19,886 nt of DNA, from the NCBI GenBank assembly GCA_964650885.1, contig CAZYXG010000048.1, forward strand, positions 1-19,886, written 5' to 3'. A program made the position numbers and the translations under genes. Source of the DNA: JAPLFM01 sp964650885. GTDB taxonomy: Bacteria > Bacteroidota > Ignavibacteria > Kapaibacteriales > UBA2268. Below are positions 1 through 6,269 of the stretch, one piece after another. The notes beneath the pieces are model-generated. The model ran no database searches. It saw nothing but the letters and a program-made list of their open reading frames with translations, and was not told where the DNA came from. Each line of letters begins with the position of its first letter. Within the stretch, counting starts at the first letter, position 1.

Positions 1-1
1 A

Positions 2-88
2 AATGGAAACCACAACACAGCCGAATTCTGGGAGTATGATACAAGAAGTGGGAGACGTTGGAATTTAAATCCAGTAGTTAAGACTTAG
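2..88 (+). CDS. RHS repeat-associated core protein, C-terminal end only (partial at window edge)
   Basis: Frame 2 is open from the window edge to a TAG at 86-88 and gives 28 residues, including TAEFWEYDTRSGRRWNLNP. This matches the conserved RHS/YD-repeat core signature (E-Y-D-x-R-x-G-R-R-W-N-x-D/N-P) found near the end of the beta-cage in RHS-family surface or toxin-delivery proteins. In intact Bacteroidota homologues the motif is followed by a segment of the type W-E-S-x-Y-x-x-x-x-N-N-P-I-x-x-x-D-P-x-G and then a variable C-terminal domain. Here translation stops only about seven residues after the motif, so neither the rest of the core nor a toxin tip is present. The copy is therefore probably truncated or a remnant. 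The upstream body lies outside the window, so whether it is expressed cannot be judged. The family call rests on this short motif alone. Confidence 0.6.
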   Translation, partial: NGNHNTAEFWEYDTRSGRRWNLNPVVKT

Positions 89-251
89 AAAAGATAAGCA
101 AAGACTTTATGCAACTTTAAAGACCAAATATTTTCCAAAACAATTTATTTGCCTGTTGCAAATCTCCCACTTAATTTTGCATCAAAACAGACTCCGAAGT
201 AGTCAAATGTTAATAGAAAAATAAACTCCCACTTCAGAATATTTATTTTTA

Positions 252-313
252 CTGCAAATCACTGCAAAATGGTCTCAGAAAAAAAATACAGCTGCAAATC
301 ACTGCAAAATGGT
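252..313. repeat. 22-bp direct repeat, two copies 40 bp apart
   Basis: The 22-base unit beginning CTGCAAATCACTG and ending AAAATGGT occurs identically at 252-273 and 292-313. Each unit contains two near-copies of ACTGCAAA. No inverted flanks or further copies are seen, so it is not a CRISPR array. Confidence 0.8.
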
Positions 314-388
314 TTTTGTTCCCAAAAAAAATCAGTAATGATTTCGGGAAGAATTAGATTGGGTTTTATATTAGACATTTCTTTTGGT

Positions 389-428
389 GCATTTCGACTT
401 AACACTATGACCGCATTTCGACTTAACA
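389..428. repeat. 16-bp tandem direct repeat, period 24
   Basis: GCATTTCGACTTAACA is present identically at 389-404 and 413-428, separated by 8 bases (CTATGACC). It lies in the gene-free spacer and has no evident function. Confidence 0.8.
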
Positions 429-470
429 GTAGTTATGGATACCAAATTTCTCTATTATGACAAAAAAATA

Positions 471-1775
471 TTATTTCAAAATACTAAGTTCTTTAGCTTC
501 TCTTATTAAATCATCTCTAAATTGTGGGGCTGCCAAATCAATTATAGCCAATGCTCTTTCTTTTGTATTCTTACCTTTTAAATTAACCTCGCCATATTCT
601 GTAATTAACCAATGTACATCTTGTCGAGGCACAGTAACTATTCCGCCTTGTTTTAATTTTGGCACTACTCTAGTCAGTGTTCCGTTTTTGGCACTTGAAT
701 AAAATGCAATTATTGACTTACCACCTGGAGAGTAATATGCACCTCGTACAAAATCTAACTGCCCACCAGGTGAAGTAAATTGTTCGTTTCTTAAAAATTC
801 AGAATTACACTGACCAAATAAATCAACTTCCAAAGTAGAATTTATTGAAATCATATTTGGCTGTTGAGCTATTATTGATGGGTTGTTTAATAAAGAAACT
901 GGATAACTTTCAACTGACACATTATTATCTATGAAATCATAAAGTTCTCTATTTCCTTGAGCAATTGTAAAAGTATGTTTGTGAGGGTGGATGACTTTTC
1001 TTGAACCGTCCGCAGCTCCGCTTCTAATCAACCCAATCATTTCGGGGCAGAATACTTCAGTATGTATTCCTAAATGTCTATGATTGGTAAGTGCATTGCA
1101 GACAGCACTTGGTATGCCACCTACTCCAAACTGTAAAGTCGCACCATCTGGCACCATTTCAGCAATTCTTTTTCCAATTATGTCAGAGCCAGGAAGTGGT
1201 GGATTAGGTAAATATTCCAAAAGTTCAGTTTGATTTTCAATTACAAAATGTACATCTGAAATGTGAATAAGTGAGTCTCCGTGTACTTTTGGCATACGTG
1301 GATTTACTTCTAAAATAATTATTTTAGCTTTGCGAGCAGCTGTAGTAATATAATCGTTAGATGTGCCATAAGTAAAATATCCGTTCTTATCCATTGGAGA
1401 CACTGTTGTCATAACAACATCAACATTCATATTTTCTTCAATAAGCTTAGGCACTTGACTAAAATTATTAGGCACATAATGTGAATATCCATCTATAACG
1501 ATTTGTCTATCATCGGAGCTTACAAACCAAGTGTTAGCATTTATTTTCTTTGCGATTTCTGGTTTTAAGTAAGAGTTAGTTGCATGATGATAAGCAAGTA
1601 ATGTATAAACATTAATATCTTTCAAATTATTTTCTGCAATTCTATCAGCCATAGCTTTAAGCAAAGCAGGCGGTTCAGCTATAAGCATTCCATGGATTAC
1701 TGTGTCGCCAATTTGAATTGCTTTCACAGCATTTTCAGCACTTGTTAATTTTTGTTGGTATAAATTTGAATACAT
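471..1775 (-). CDS. Acetyl-CoA hydrolase/transferase family protein (4-hydroxybutyrate CoA-transferase-like)
   Basis: A 434-residue class I (family I) CoA-transferase, the usual length for 4-hydroxybutyrate or butyrate:acetate CoA-transferases. These enzymes move CoA between an acyl-CoA and a carboxylic acid through a gamma-glutamyl-CoA thioester in the cytoplasm. The N-terminal half (about 1-190) includes the GDTVIHGM and VEVxPRMP-like segments. The C-terminal half contains the glycine loop LQFGVGGIPSAV (214-225) and GIHTE, whose Glu240 aligns with the catalytic Glu238 of Clostridium 4-hydroxybutyrate CoA-transferase. Further conserved stretches are SPGGQLDFVRGA (335-346) and ITEYGEVNLKGK (391-402). 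The ATG at 1775 has no obvious Shine-Dalgarno. A terminator at 1804-1828 separates it from the upstream acetyltransferase, so it is probably transcribed alone. Substrate is not determinable here: 4-hydroxybutyryl, butyryl, propionyl and acetyl are all possible. No neighbouring fermentation genes fix it. Confidence 0.85.
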   Translation of the reverse strand: MYSNLYQQKLTSAENAVKAIQIGDTVIHGMLIAEPPALLKAMADRIAENNLKDINVYTLLAYHHATNSYLKPEIAKKINANTWFVSSDDRQIVIDGYSHYVPNNFSQVPKLIEENMNVDVVMTTVSPMDKNGYFTYGTSNDYITTAARKAKIIILEVNPRMPKVHGDSLIHISDVHFVIENQTELLEYLPNPPLPGSDIIGKRIAEMVPDGATLQFGVGGIPSAVCNALTNHRHLGIHTEVFCPEMIGLIRSGAADGSRKVIHPHKHTFTIAQGNRELYDFIDNNVSVESYPVSLLNNPSIIAQQPNMISINSTLEVDLFGQCNSEFLRNEQFTSPGGQLDFVRGAYYSPGGKSIIAFYSSAKNGTLTRVVPKLKQGGIVTVPRQDVHWLITEYGEVNLKGKNTKERALAIIDLAAPQFRDDLIREAKELSILK

Positions 1776-1803
1776 TATCAGAATCAGAATTAATTGTTAA
1801 ACA

Positions 1804-1828
1804 TAAAAAAGCCAGATTAAATCTGGCT
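1804..1828 (-). terminator. Rho-independent terminator of the acetyltransferase gene
   Basis: AGCCAGATT (1810-1818) and AATCTGGCT (1820-1828) form a perfect 9-bp inverted repeat with a single central base. On the minus strand it is followed by a run of six T (1810-1805). It lies 14 bases past the stop of the gene at 1842-2972 and upstream of the CoA-transferase start. Confidence 0.85.
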
Positions 1829-1841
1829 AAATAGAGAATAT

Positions 1842-2972
1842 TTAAATTTTCTTATCGTAAAGCCTATACGTCTTATAAACTTTACCAAGCATTGTAGTTG
1901 TAAGGCCTTTGTTCATCATTTCGTTATCTTCTAGTATCCAAGAAGCTTCGCCATACTTAATGCCTTTAGGAATGCCACGATTACCCATTTCCCAATACAT
2001 TACAGCATCAACACCAGTTTTTTGAAACTCAGGCAAAACACCAAGTACTATTATTCTAAGCAAATCAATTGGTTGTTTCATAATCTTAGTATGCCAAATA
2101 GCACCAAGCAAACCACCATTTTTGTTTTTGATTAGCTGTTGGTTAATATCGGGCAATGCAATTGCAAAGCCAGCAGGTTTGCCATCAATTTCAGCAATAA
2201 ATGTATAGGTTGGATCAGCAATTTGTTGCAAATCATCAGCAAGAAAGTCAAACTCAGCATCAGTCATTTTCACAAAACCCCAATTTGGCTGCCAAGCTTT
2301 ATTATAAATATCTTTTAGCATTGTAACATCTTTTTTGAATTGAGCTTTGTCTTTAAAGTTCACTTCTCTAATAGTTACTTTATTTCTATCTCTAATTATT
2401 TGTTGCATACGTTTCATTTTGTCGGAAACATATTCTTTGTTAACAAGATGGTATGCGAATAAGTCTTTAGCTTTAGCAAATCCAGCTTTTTCTATAAGTG
2501 TAATATAATATTTAGGATTATAAGTCATTAGCAGAACAGCAGGGGAATCAAAACCATCTACGAGCAAACCAGTCTCATCATTCATAGAAGGATTCACAGG
2601 GCCTCGCATTTCGTTCATTCCTTTGCTTTTTAGGTATGCAGCAGCTTCAGCAAATAATGTATTAGCTACTCCTTGATTATCAATACATTCAAAAAAGCCA
2701 AAGAATCCCAATTTGTCATTATGGGTTTTATTGTGATTGTCATTCACAATAGCTGCAATTCTGCCAACTATATTGTTTGATTCGTCGTAAGCTAAAAATA
2801 GTTGCATTGAAGAATGTTGGAAGAAAGGATTTTTCTGCTTGTTCAATAGCTTTTGTCTATCAATAATCAAAGGTGGTACCCAATTCTTATCGTTTTTATA
2901 AAAGTTCCACTGAGCTTTTATAAACTTATTGACATCGCTTTTAGACTCTATTTTGGCAATTGTGTGTTTCAT
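1842..2972 (-). CDS. GNAT-family N-acetyltransferase of the YghO-like family
   Basis: A 376-residue cytoplasmic protein of the YghO-like GNAT family, common in Bacteroidota. Diagnostic segments are NWVPPLIIDRQKLL (30-43) followed by KNPFF (47-51), RGPVNPSMNDETGLLVDGF (123-141), and LLMTYNPKYYITLIEKAGF (147-165). The C-terminal half carries a GNAT acyl-CoA site at about 304-335, with GVLPEFQKTGVD (311-322) in the position of the usual Q/RxxGxG/A motif, and a conserved end near ASWILEDNEMMNKGL (343-357). The two-lobed layout suggests tandem GNAT folds, the first probably degenerate. Substrate is unknown. Relatives are sometimes found near sphingolipid or lipid genes, but nothing here supports that role. 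It is flanked by terminators on both sides (1804-1828 and 3005-3039), so it is most likely monocistronic. Confidence 0.8.
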   Translation of the reverse strand: MKHTIAKIESKSDVNKFIKAQWNFYKNDKNWVPPLIIDRQKLLNKQKNPFFQHSSMQLFLAYDESNNIVGRIAAIVNDNHNKTHNDKLGFFGFFECIDNQGVANTLFAEAAAYLKSKGMNEMRGPVNPSMNDETGLLVDGFDSPAVLLMTYNPKYYITLIEKAGFAKAKDLFAYHLVNKEYVSDKMKRMQQIIRDRNKVTIREVNFKDKAQFKKDVTMLKDIYNKAWQPNWGFVKMTDAEFDFLADDLQQIADPTYTFIAEIDGKPAGFAIALPDINQQLIKNKNGGLLGAIWHTKIMKQPIDLLRIIVLGVLPEFQKTGVDAVMYWEMGNRGIPKGIKYGEASWILEDNEMMNKGLTTTMLGKVYKTYRLYDKKI

Positions 2973-3004
2973 ATTTTGCTTAATTGTAATTTGATTTTAT
3001 ACAA

Positions 3005-3039
3005 AATAAAAAAAACCTCTCAATTTCTTGAGAGGTTTT
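3005..3039 (-). terminator. Rho-independent terminator of the Lys-rich protein gene
   Basis: AAAACCTCTCAA (3012-3023) and TTGAGAGGTTTT (3028-3039) form a perfect 12-bp stem with a TTTC loop, followed on the minus strand by a T-rich tract to about 3005. It lies 23 bases after the stop codon of the gene at 3063-3266. It also separates that gene from the acetyltransferase start at 2972. Confidence 0.9.
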
Positions 3040-3062
3040 ATAAACTTTTAACAAGTTTAGGC

Positions 3063-3266
3063 TTAATGACCTTTTTTTTCAGCTTTTTTTTCTTTTTTTT
3101 CAGCTTTTTTTTCAGCTTTAGCTTCTTTTTTTTCAGCTTTTTTCTCAGCTTTTTTCTCTACTTTCGCTTCTTTTTTAGCAGCGTGTGGATCGTTAGCTAA
3201 AGTTACTGTAGATGTAGCGAAGAAAACTAACGCTAAAGCAGCGATGATCATTTTAAATTTGTTCAT
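3063..3266 (-). CDS. Small secreted Lys/Ala/Glu-repeat protein
   Basis: A 67-residue protein with no recognised family. Residues 1-24 form a classical Sec signal peptide: K-containing start, hydrophobic core IIAALALVFF, and a cleavage site after TLA (22-24). The predicted mature part is 43 residues, 18 of them Lys, built from imperfect AEKK/KEAK units that end in GH. It should be a strongly basic, charged helix in the periplasm or outside. Such Lys/Ala/Glu-rich repeats can bind nucleic acid, polysaccharide or lipid A surfaces, but no function is assigned. Expression looks deliberate: AGGAG lies 6 bases before the ATG, one of the only good Shine-Dalgarno sites in the window, a TATATTTG promoter element lies 47 bases upstream, and a strong terminator follows. 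The DNA is A-run rich and so prone to slippage. Confidence 0.75.
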   Translation of the reverse strand: MNKFKMIIAALALVFFATSTVTLANDPHAAKKEAKVEKKAEKKAEKKEAKAEKKAEKKEKKAEKKGH

Positions 3267-3272
3267 TATGAA

Positions 3273-3277
3273 CTCCT
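3273..3277 (-). promoter_or_regulatory. Shine-Dalgarno AGGAG of the Lys-rich protein gene
   Basis: AGGAG is followed by 6 bases and the ATG at 3266-3264. Most other genes in the window have no comparable site, as expected for Bacteroidota-type translation initiation, so this one stands out. Confidence 0.7.
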
Positions 3278-3312
3278 AAAAATTAAATTGTTTAGTAAAA
3301 TATTTTGACATT

Positions 3313-3347
3313 CAAATATAAGATAAGATTCGCAAATGATATACAAA
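3313..3347 (-). promoter_or_regulatory. Bacteroidota-type promoter for the Lys-rich protein gene
   Basis: On the minus strand TATATTTG (3320-3313) fits the -7 consensus TAnnTTTG, and TTTG (3347-3344) lies 23 bases upstream as a candidate -33 element. The start codon is 47 bases downstream of the -7 element. Motif match only. Confidence 0.5.
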
Positions 3348-3399
3348 AAAATATTTTTCTAATCTGTTTTTAATGAATTCTAATATTCTTTTAATCTTA

Positions 3400-3433
3400 T
3401 TGCTAATTGTAATACTGATAATCCTTAAATTTG
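3400..3433 (+). promoter_or_regulatory. Bacteroidota-type promoter for lysA
   Basis: TAAATTTG (3426-3433) matches the -7 consensus TAnnTTTG, and TTG (3400-3402) lies 23 bases upstream as a possible -33 element. The lysA ATG follows 33 bases after. It shares the 199-base divergent spacer (3267-3465) with the minus-strand promoter at 3313-3347. I see no other feature in that spacer. Confidence 0.45.
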
Positions 3434-3465
3434 CTTATTCATTAATGACAAATAATTAAAAAGAA

Positions 3466-4692
3466 ATGAAAAAAATCGGAAAAGTTGATATCAAAGATAT
3501 TGTTGCTGAGCACAGTTCACCAGTATACGTCTATGATAAAAATAAAATTATTGAAAACTACAATAAACTCAATAATGCTTTTACAAGTAGATACAAGAAC
3601 ACTAAAATTCATTTTTCTGTTAAAGCAAACAGTAACATCAATGTTTTAAAAACATTTTTAGATATAGGTGCTGGTACTGACTGTTCCTCGCCAATTGAGT
3701 ATTTGTATTCTAAAAAAGCAGGTTTCCCAAATGATAGAATTCTATATACTGGGAACTATGAGAGCATAGAAGACTTCAAAACTATTGCTTTTGAAAAAGA
3801 TTTGAAATTAAATTTAGATGACATTACATCATTAGAAAGGTTATCGAAAATAAACATACCAGAACGTATTTCTTTCAGAATCAATCCTGGAATAGGTAGA
3901 GGTGGTTTTGAGGGAATAACTACAGGTGGAACTGATGCAAAATTTGGAATCCCTTACGAGAAAGCATTAAGTGCATATAAATATGCTCAAAGCTTAGGCA
4001 TTAAAAGATTTGGAATCCACATGATGACTGGTTCAAACAACTTAGAGCCATATTTCTTTGGTGAAATAGTAGATAAGTTATTGATGATTTCCTATGAAAT
4101 ATTTAAAGAACTTGGAACTACTCCTGAATATGTTGATATTGGTGGTGGCTATGGAATTCCTTACAGAGATGACGAACAAGAATTGAATGTGGATTTGACA
4201 GCACAAATTGTTACTGATGTTTTTAAAGAAAAATGTACTAAATATGGTTTTGGCGAACCTCAATTAATTCTTGAGCCAGGAAGATACTTAGTGGCAAATG
4301 CTGGTTATTTAGTTACTCAAGTTACTGGAATTAAAGAAGGTTATAAAAAATTTATTGGCTTAAATGCAGGTATGAATTTTTTAATACGTCCAGCTATGTA
4401 TGGTGCTTTCCATAGAGCTGAAGTTTATGGTAAAACAGAGAAAACAGAACACGTTAATCTCTGTGGACAGATTTGTGAAAATTCAGATATATTCGCTAAG
4501 AATTTAGATTTTCCAAAAGTAGAAGTTGGTGATATTGTTACTTTCTTAGATGCAGGTGCGTATGGTTTTGTAATGTCCTCCAATTACAACAATAGGTTGA
4601 GACCAGCTGAGTTGCTTATAGATGGCGAAACAATTAAAGTAATTAGGAAGAAAGAGACAATAGAAGATTTGTTGAGATTGATAATTGAATAA
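3466..4692 (+). CDS. lysA: Diaminopimelate decarboxylase
   Basis: A 408-residue fold-type III PLP enzyme that converts meso-diaminopimelate to L-lysine, the last step of lysine synthesis. Lys53 in HFSVKAN is the PLP-binding lysine. GGGYG (226-230) and EPGR (270-273) bind the phosphate. CENSD (337-341) supplies the active-site Cys and Glu contributed across the dimer, and GAYGFVMSSNYN (364-375) contains the conserved Tyr374. RPAMYGAFH (308-316) matches the LysA C-terminal barrel. The usual HIGSQ-like strand reads HMMTGSN (185-191), as in a divergent branch of the family, so activity on a related carboxylated amine cannot be fully excluded. Length is normal. The ATG is preceded by AAAAAG rather than a real ribosome site. 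It is apparently monocistronic, ending at a terminator shared with the convergent haloperoxidase-like gene. Confidence 0.9.
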   Translation: MKKIGKVDIKDIVAEHSSPVYVYDKNKIIENYNKLNNAFTSRYKNTKIHFSVKANSNINVLKTFLDIGAGTDCSSPIEYLYSKKAGFPNDRILYTGNYESIEDFKTIAFEKDLKLNLDDITSLERLSKINIPERISFRINPGIGRGGFEGITTGGTDAKFGIPYEKALSAYKYAQSLGIKRFGIHMMTGSNNLEPYFFGEIVDKLLMISYEIFKELGTTPEYVDIGGGYGIPYRDDEQELNVDLTAQIVTDVFKEKCTKYGFGEPQLILEPGRYLVANAGYLVTQVTGIKEGYKKFIGLNAGMNFLIRPAMYGAFHRAEVYGKTEKTEHVNLCGQICENSDIFAKNLDFPKVEVGDIVTFLDAGAYGFVMSSNYNNRLRPAELLIDGETIKVIRKKETIEDLLRLIIE

Positions 4693-4694
4693 TG

Positions 4695-4732
4695 AAAAAA
4701 AAGGCAAGTGTTTATTTACACTTGCCTTTTTT
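4695..4732. terminator. Bidirectional terminator between lysA and the haloperoxidase-like gene
   Basis: A 15-bp perfect stem (4697-4711 with 4718-4732; core GGCAAGTGT/ACACTTGCC) has a 6-base loop, an A run on the left (from 4695) and a T run on the right. Each strand therefore reads a GC-containing hairpin followed by T. It sits between the lysA stop (4692) and the convergent gene's stop (4757). Confidence 0.9.
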
Positions 4733-4756
4733 AAAAATATTAAATACGAACTAGCA

Positions 4757-6178
4757 TTACGCATTCTTTTTCATTTTCAACTTCATCACATTATTTCCAG
4801 CCATTTTACCACATCGTACACCTTCAGTTAAGGCTTGCATAAAGTGTATGCCTCCATAGAATCTAGAAATTGAACATTCTTCAGCAGTTGCATAGATAGA
4901 ATTGAATGTCCTTGGCAAAACAACTACATCAGGAAGGTCGAATCTAGCAATATGATGAGTAGAATCAACAAAAGAGTAATTATCTCCAAAGATTTGAGTT
5001 AACACTTCTGCCATAGCACCAGTTTGAGTTGAGTGACCAGATGTATATTCTGGGAATGGTGGAGTACCAATTTTAGGATTGAAGTTTCCTAAAACGTTTG
5101 CTCTCAAATATGTAATTGGTCTAATTGTGTTGTAAAAGTATTTTGCTTTCCAGCAGCTAACAAACGCATCGTGAATAGCCATTCCAACTCTTGCATAAGT
5201 TTCTGATGCTTTCAGCAAATTAAATCTTTCTTTAGTAATTAAATGTCTTGCTACCGAAACACTATGTCCAGCTGGAGTACCAGTTCTGTATGGTTCATCA
5301 TTCCAATATTGTCCAATAACATTTTTATCGCTTACTTTTCCACCAGCTTGTTCATTATTGATTACAGTATCAATTGTGTACACTGCAATAGCTTCTTTAA
5401 AGAAAATTGATGCTCTATCTTCTGAATAAGGATTTGGAGGTTCTGGTTGAGTCATAATTGCATTATTTGGGTAAAATGTTCTTAAATTGCCCCAAAATGG
5501 TTGCATAGCTCTAACAAAGTATCTTGCACCAACCCATTTACCATTACCAGTAGGTGGCTCATAAGAATCTGGGTAGTTGTTTTCATCTTTCCAGCAAAAT
5601 TCTTGTCCATCTGTTTTTGAATATTCCCAAATTTTTTCAGCTATTAAGTTGCCATAAGCAACAGAATTATCATAAATAGATTGAGAAACTTCACTTTTAT
5701 AAGTATTAAACCATTTGTCAGATAAGTTTTTATGAAGTTTTCTTACTGTATCTAGAGCGTATTCATTTAAGTAAAAACGTTCAGTTATTTTAGATAGAGC
5801 AGAGTGAGCTATTAAGCCCCAATGGTATTCTTTAGTTTTGTCTGTTGTTGGTAAAGCAGAAAGCCCTTGCAATTGTCCAGCTAAAGACCTATTTTCTACA
5901 CTTCCATTGCAAACTGCTTCATAAAGTGCAAGCGATGTATAGCCATAAAATCTTGCAGCAACCATTGGAGTGCAACCTCGATTTCGTTGAGTTAGATACA
6001 ACTGAACTTGCATCCATTCTTGAACAGGTTTGGAGTCAAACTCAGAAGCACCTTTACCGATATAATTTGGAATATTATTGTCTTGTATGGGTGTAGTCTT
6101 ATCTTCAGAGCAAGAAATCACACTTGCAAGTAACAACAAGATTAGTAAAGATTTTAAAGTAAGAATCACACTTTTCAT
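4757..6178 (-). CDS. Vanadium-dependent haloperoxidase-like (PAP2 superfamily) lipoprotein
   Basis: 473 residues from the ATG at 6178; an in-frame TTG at 6190 is less likely because the signal begins at MKSVILT. Residues 1-23 are a lipoprotein signal with Cys23 in SVISC, so the enzyme should be exported and lipid-anchored. The alpha-helical body ends in a complete vanadate/phosphate pocket: Lys346-x6-Arg353, Ser380-Gly381-His382 in YTSGHS, and Arg439-x5-His445 in RFYGGIH. These spacings equal those of Curvularia vanadium chloroperoxidase (Lys353/Arg360, Ser402-His404, Arg490/His496). Such enzymes oxidise halide with peroxide, or act as phosphatases when vanadate is absent, and sequence alone does not separate the two. 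The gene is convergent with lysA and shares its terminator. A 91-base A+T-rich spacer separates it from the Wzy-like gene upstream, and no promoter consensus was found there. Confidence 0.88.
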   Translation of the reverse strand: MKSVILTLKSLLILLLLASVISCSEDKTTPIQDNNIPNYIGKGASEFDSKPVQEWMQVQLYLTQRNRGCTPMVAARFYGYTSLALYEAVCNGSVENRSLAGQLQGLSALPTTDKTKEYHWGLIAHSALSKITERFYLNEYALDTVRKLHKNLSDKWFNTYKSEVSQSIYDNSVAYGNLIAEKIWEYSKTDGQEFCWKDENNYPDSYEPPTGNGKWVGARYFVRAMQPFWGNLRTFYPNNAIMTQPEPPNPYSEDRASIFFKEAIAVYTIDTVINNEQAGGKVSDKNVIGQYWNDEPYRTGTPAGHSVSVARHLITKERFNLLKASETYARVGMAIHDAFVSCWKAKYFYNTIRPITYLRANVLGNFNPKIGTPPFPEYTSGHSTQTGAMAEVLTQIFGDNYSFVDSTHHIARFDLPDVVVLPRTFNSIYATAEECSISRFYGGIHFMQALTEGVRCGKMAGNNVMKLKMKKNA

Positions 6179-6269
6179 AGATATAACCAAAATTTATTAA
6201 ACAATTTAAATTAATAACCCCAAGATACTACTTTTGTTACAATAAATTTAAATATTTAAGGATTATTTT

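Larger units (their letters stand above)
89..470. other. Gene-free spacer with short direct repeats
   Basis: About 380 bases with no credible coding region. A plus-strand frame from 269 to 460 exists, but it runs through the direct repeats, has no family resemblance and has no ribosome site. TGCAAATC occurs at 157-164, 253-260 and 293-300. CTCCCACTT occurs at 164-172 and 226-234, with its reverse complement at 46-54 inside the RHS end. Two longer direct repeats are listed separately. No strong terminator is visible for the minus-strand CoA-transferase that ends at 471, only a T-rich run on the minus strand around 461-467. The composition suggests decayed sequence downstream of a truncated RHS gene. 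Confidence 0.5.

Noticed and set aside
251..428. Possible CRISPR-like array in the spacer repeats
   Set aside because: There are only two copies of each of two unrelated repeats, irregular spacing, no cas genes and no palindromic repeat unit.
269..460. 63-codon plus-strand open frame in the spacer
   Set aside because: It covers both direct repeats, so the repeated AFRLN is only the DNA repeat translated. It has no ribosome site, promoter or family resemblance.
2853..3200. Plus-strand open frame with long Phe/Ser runs
   Set aside because: It is the antisense reading of the acetyltransferase start and the Lys-rich gene. The poly-Phe/Ser comes from A-rich lysine codons on the other strand, and it crosses a terminator.
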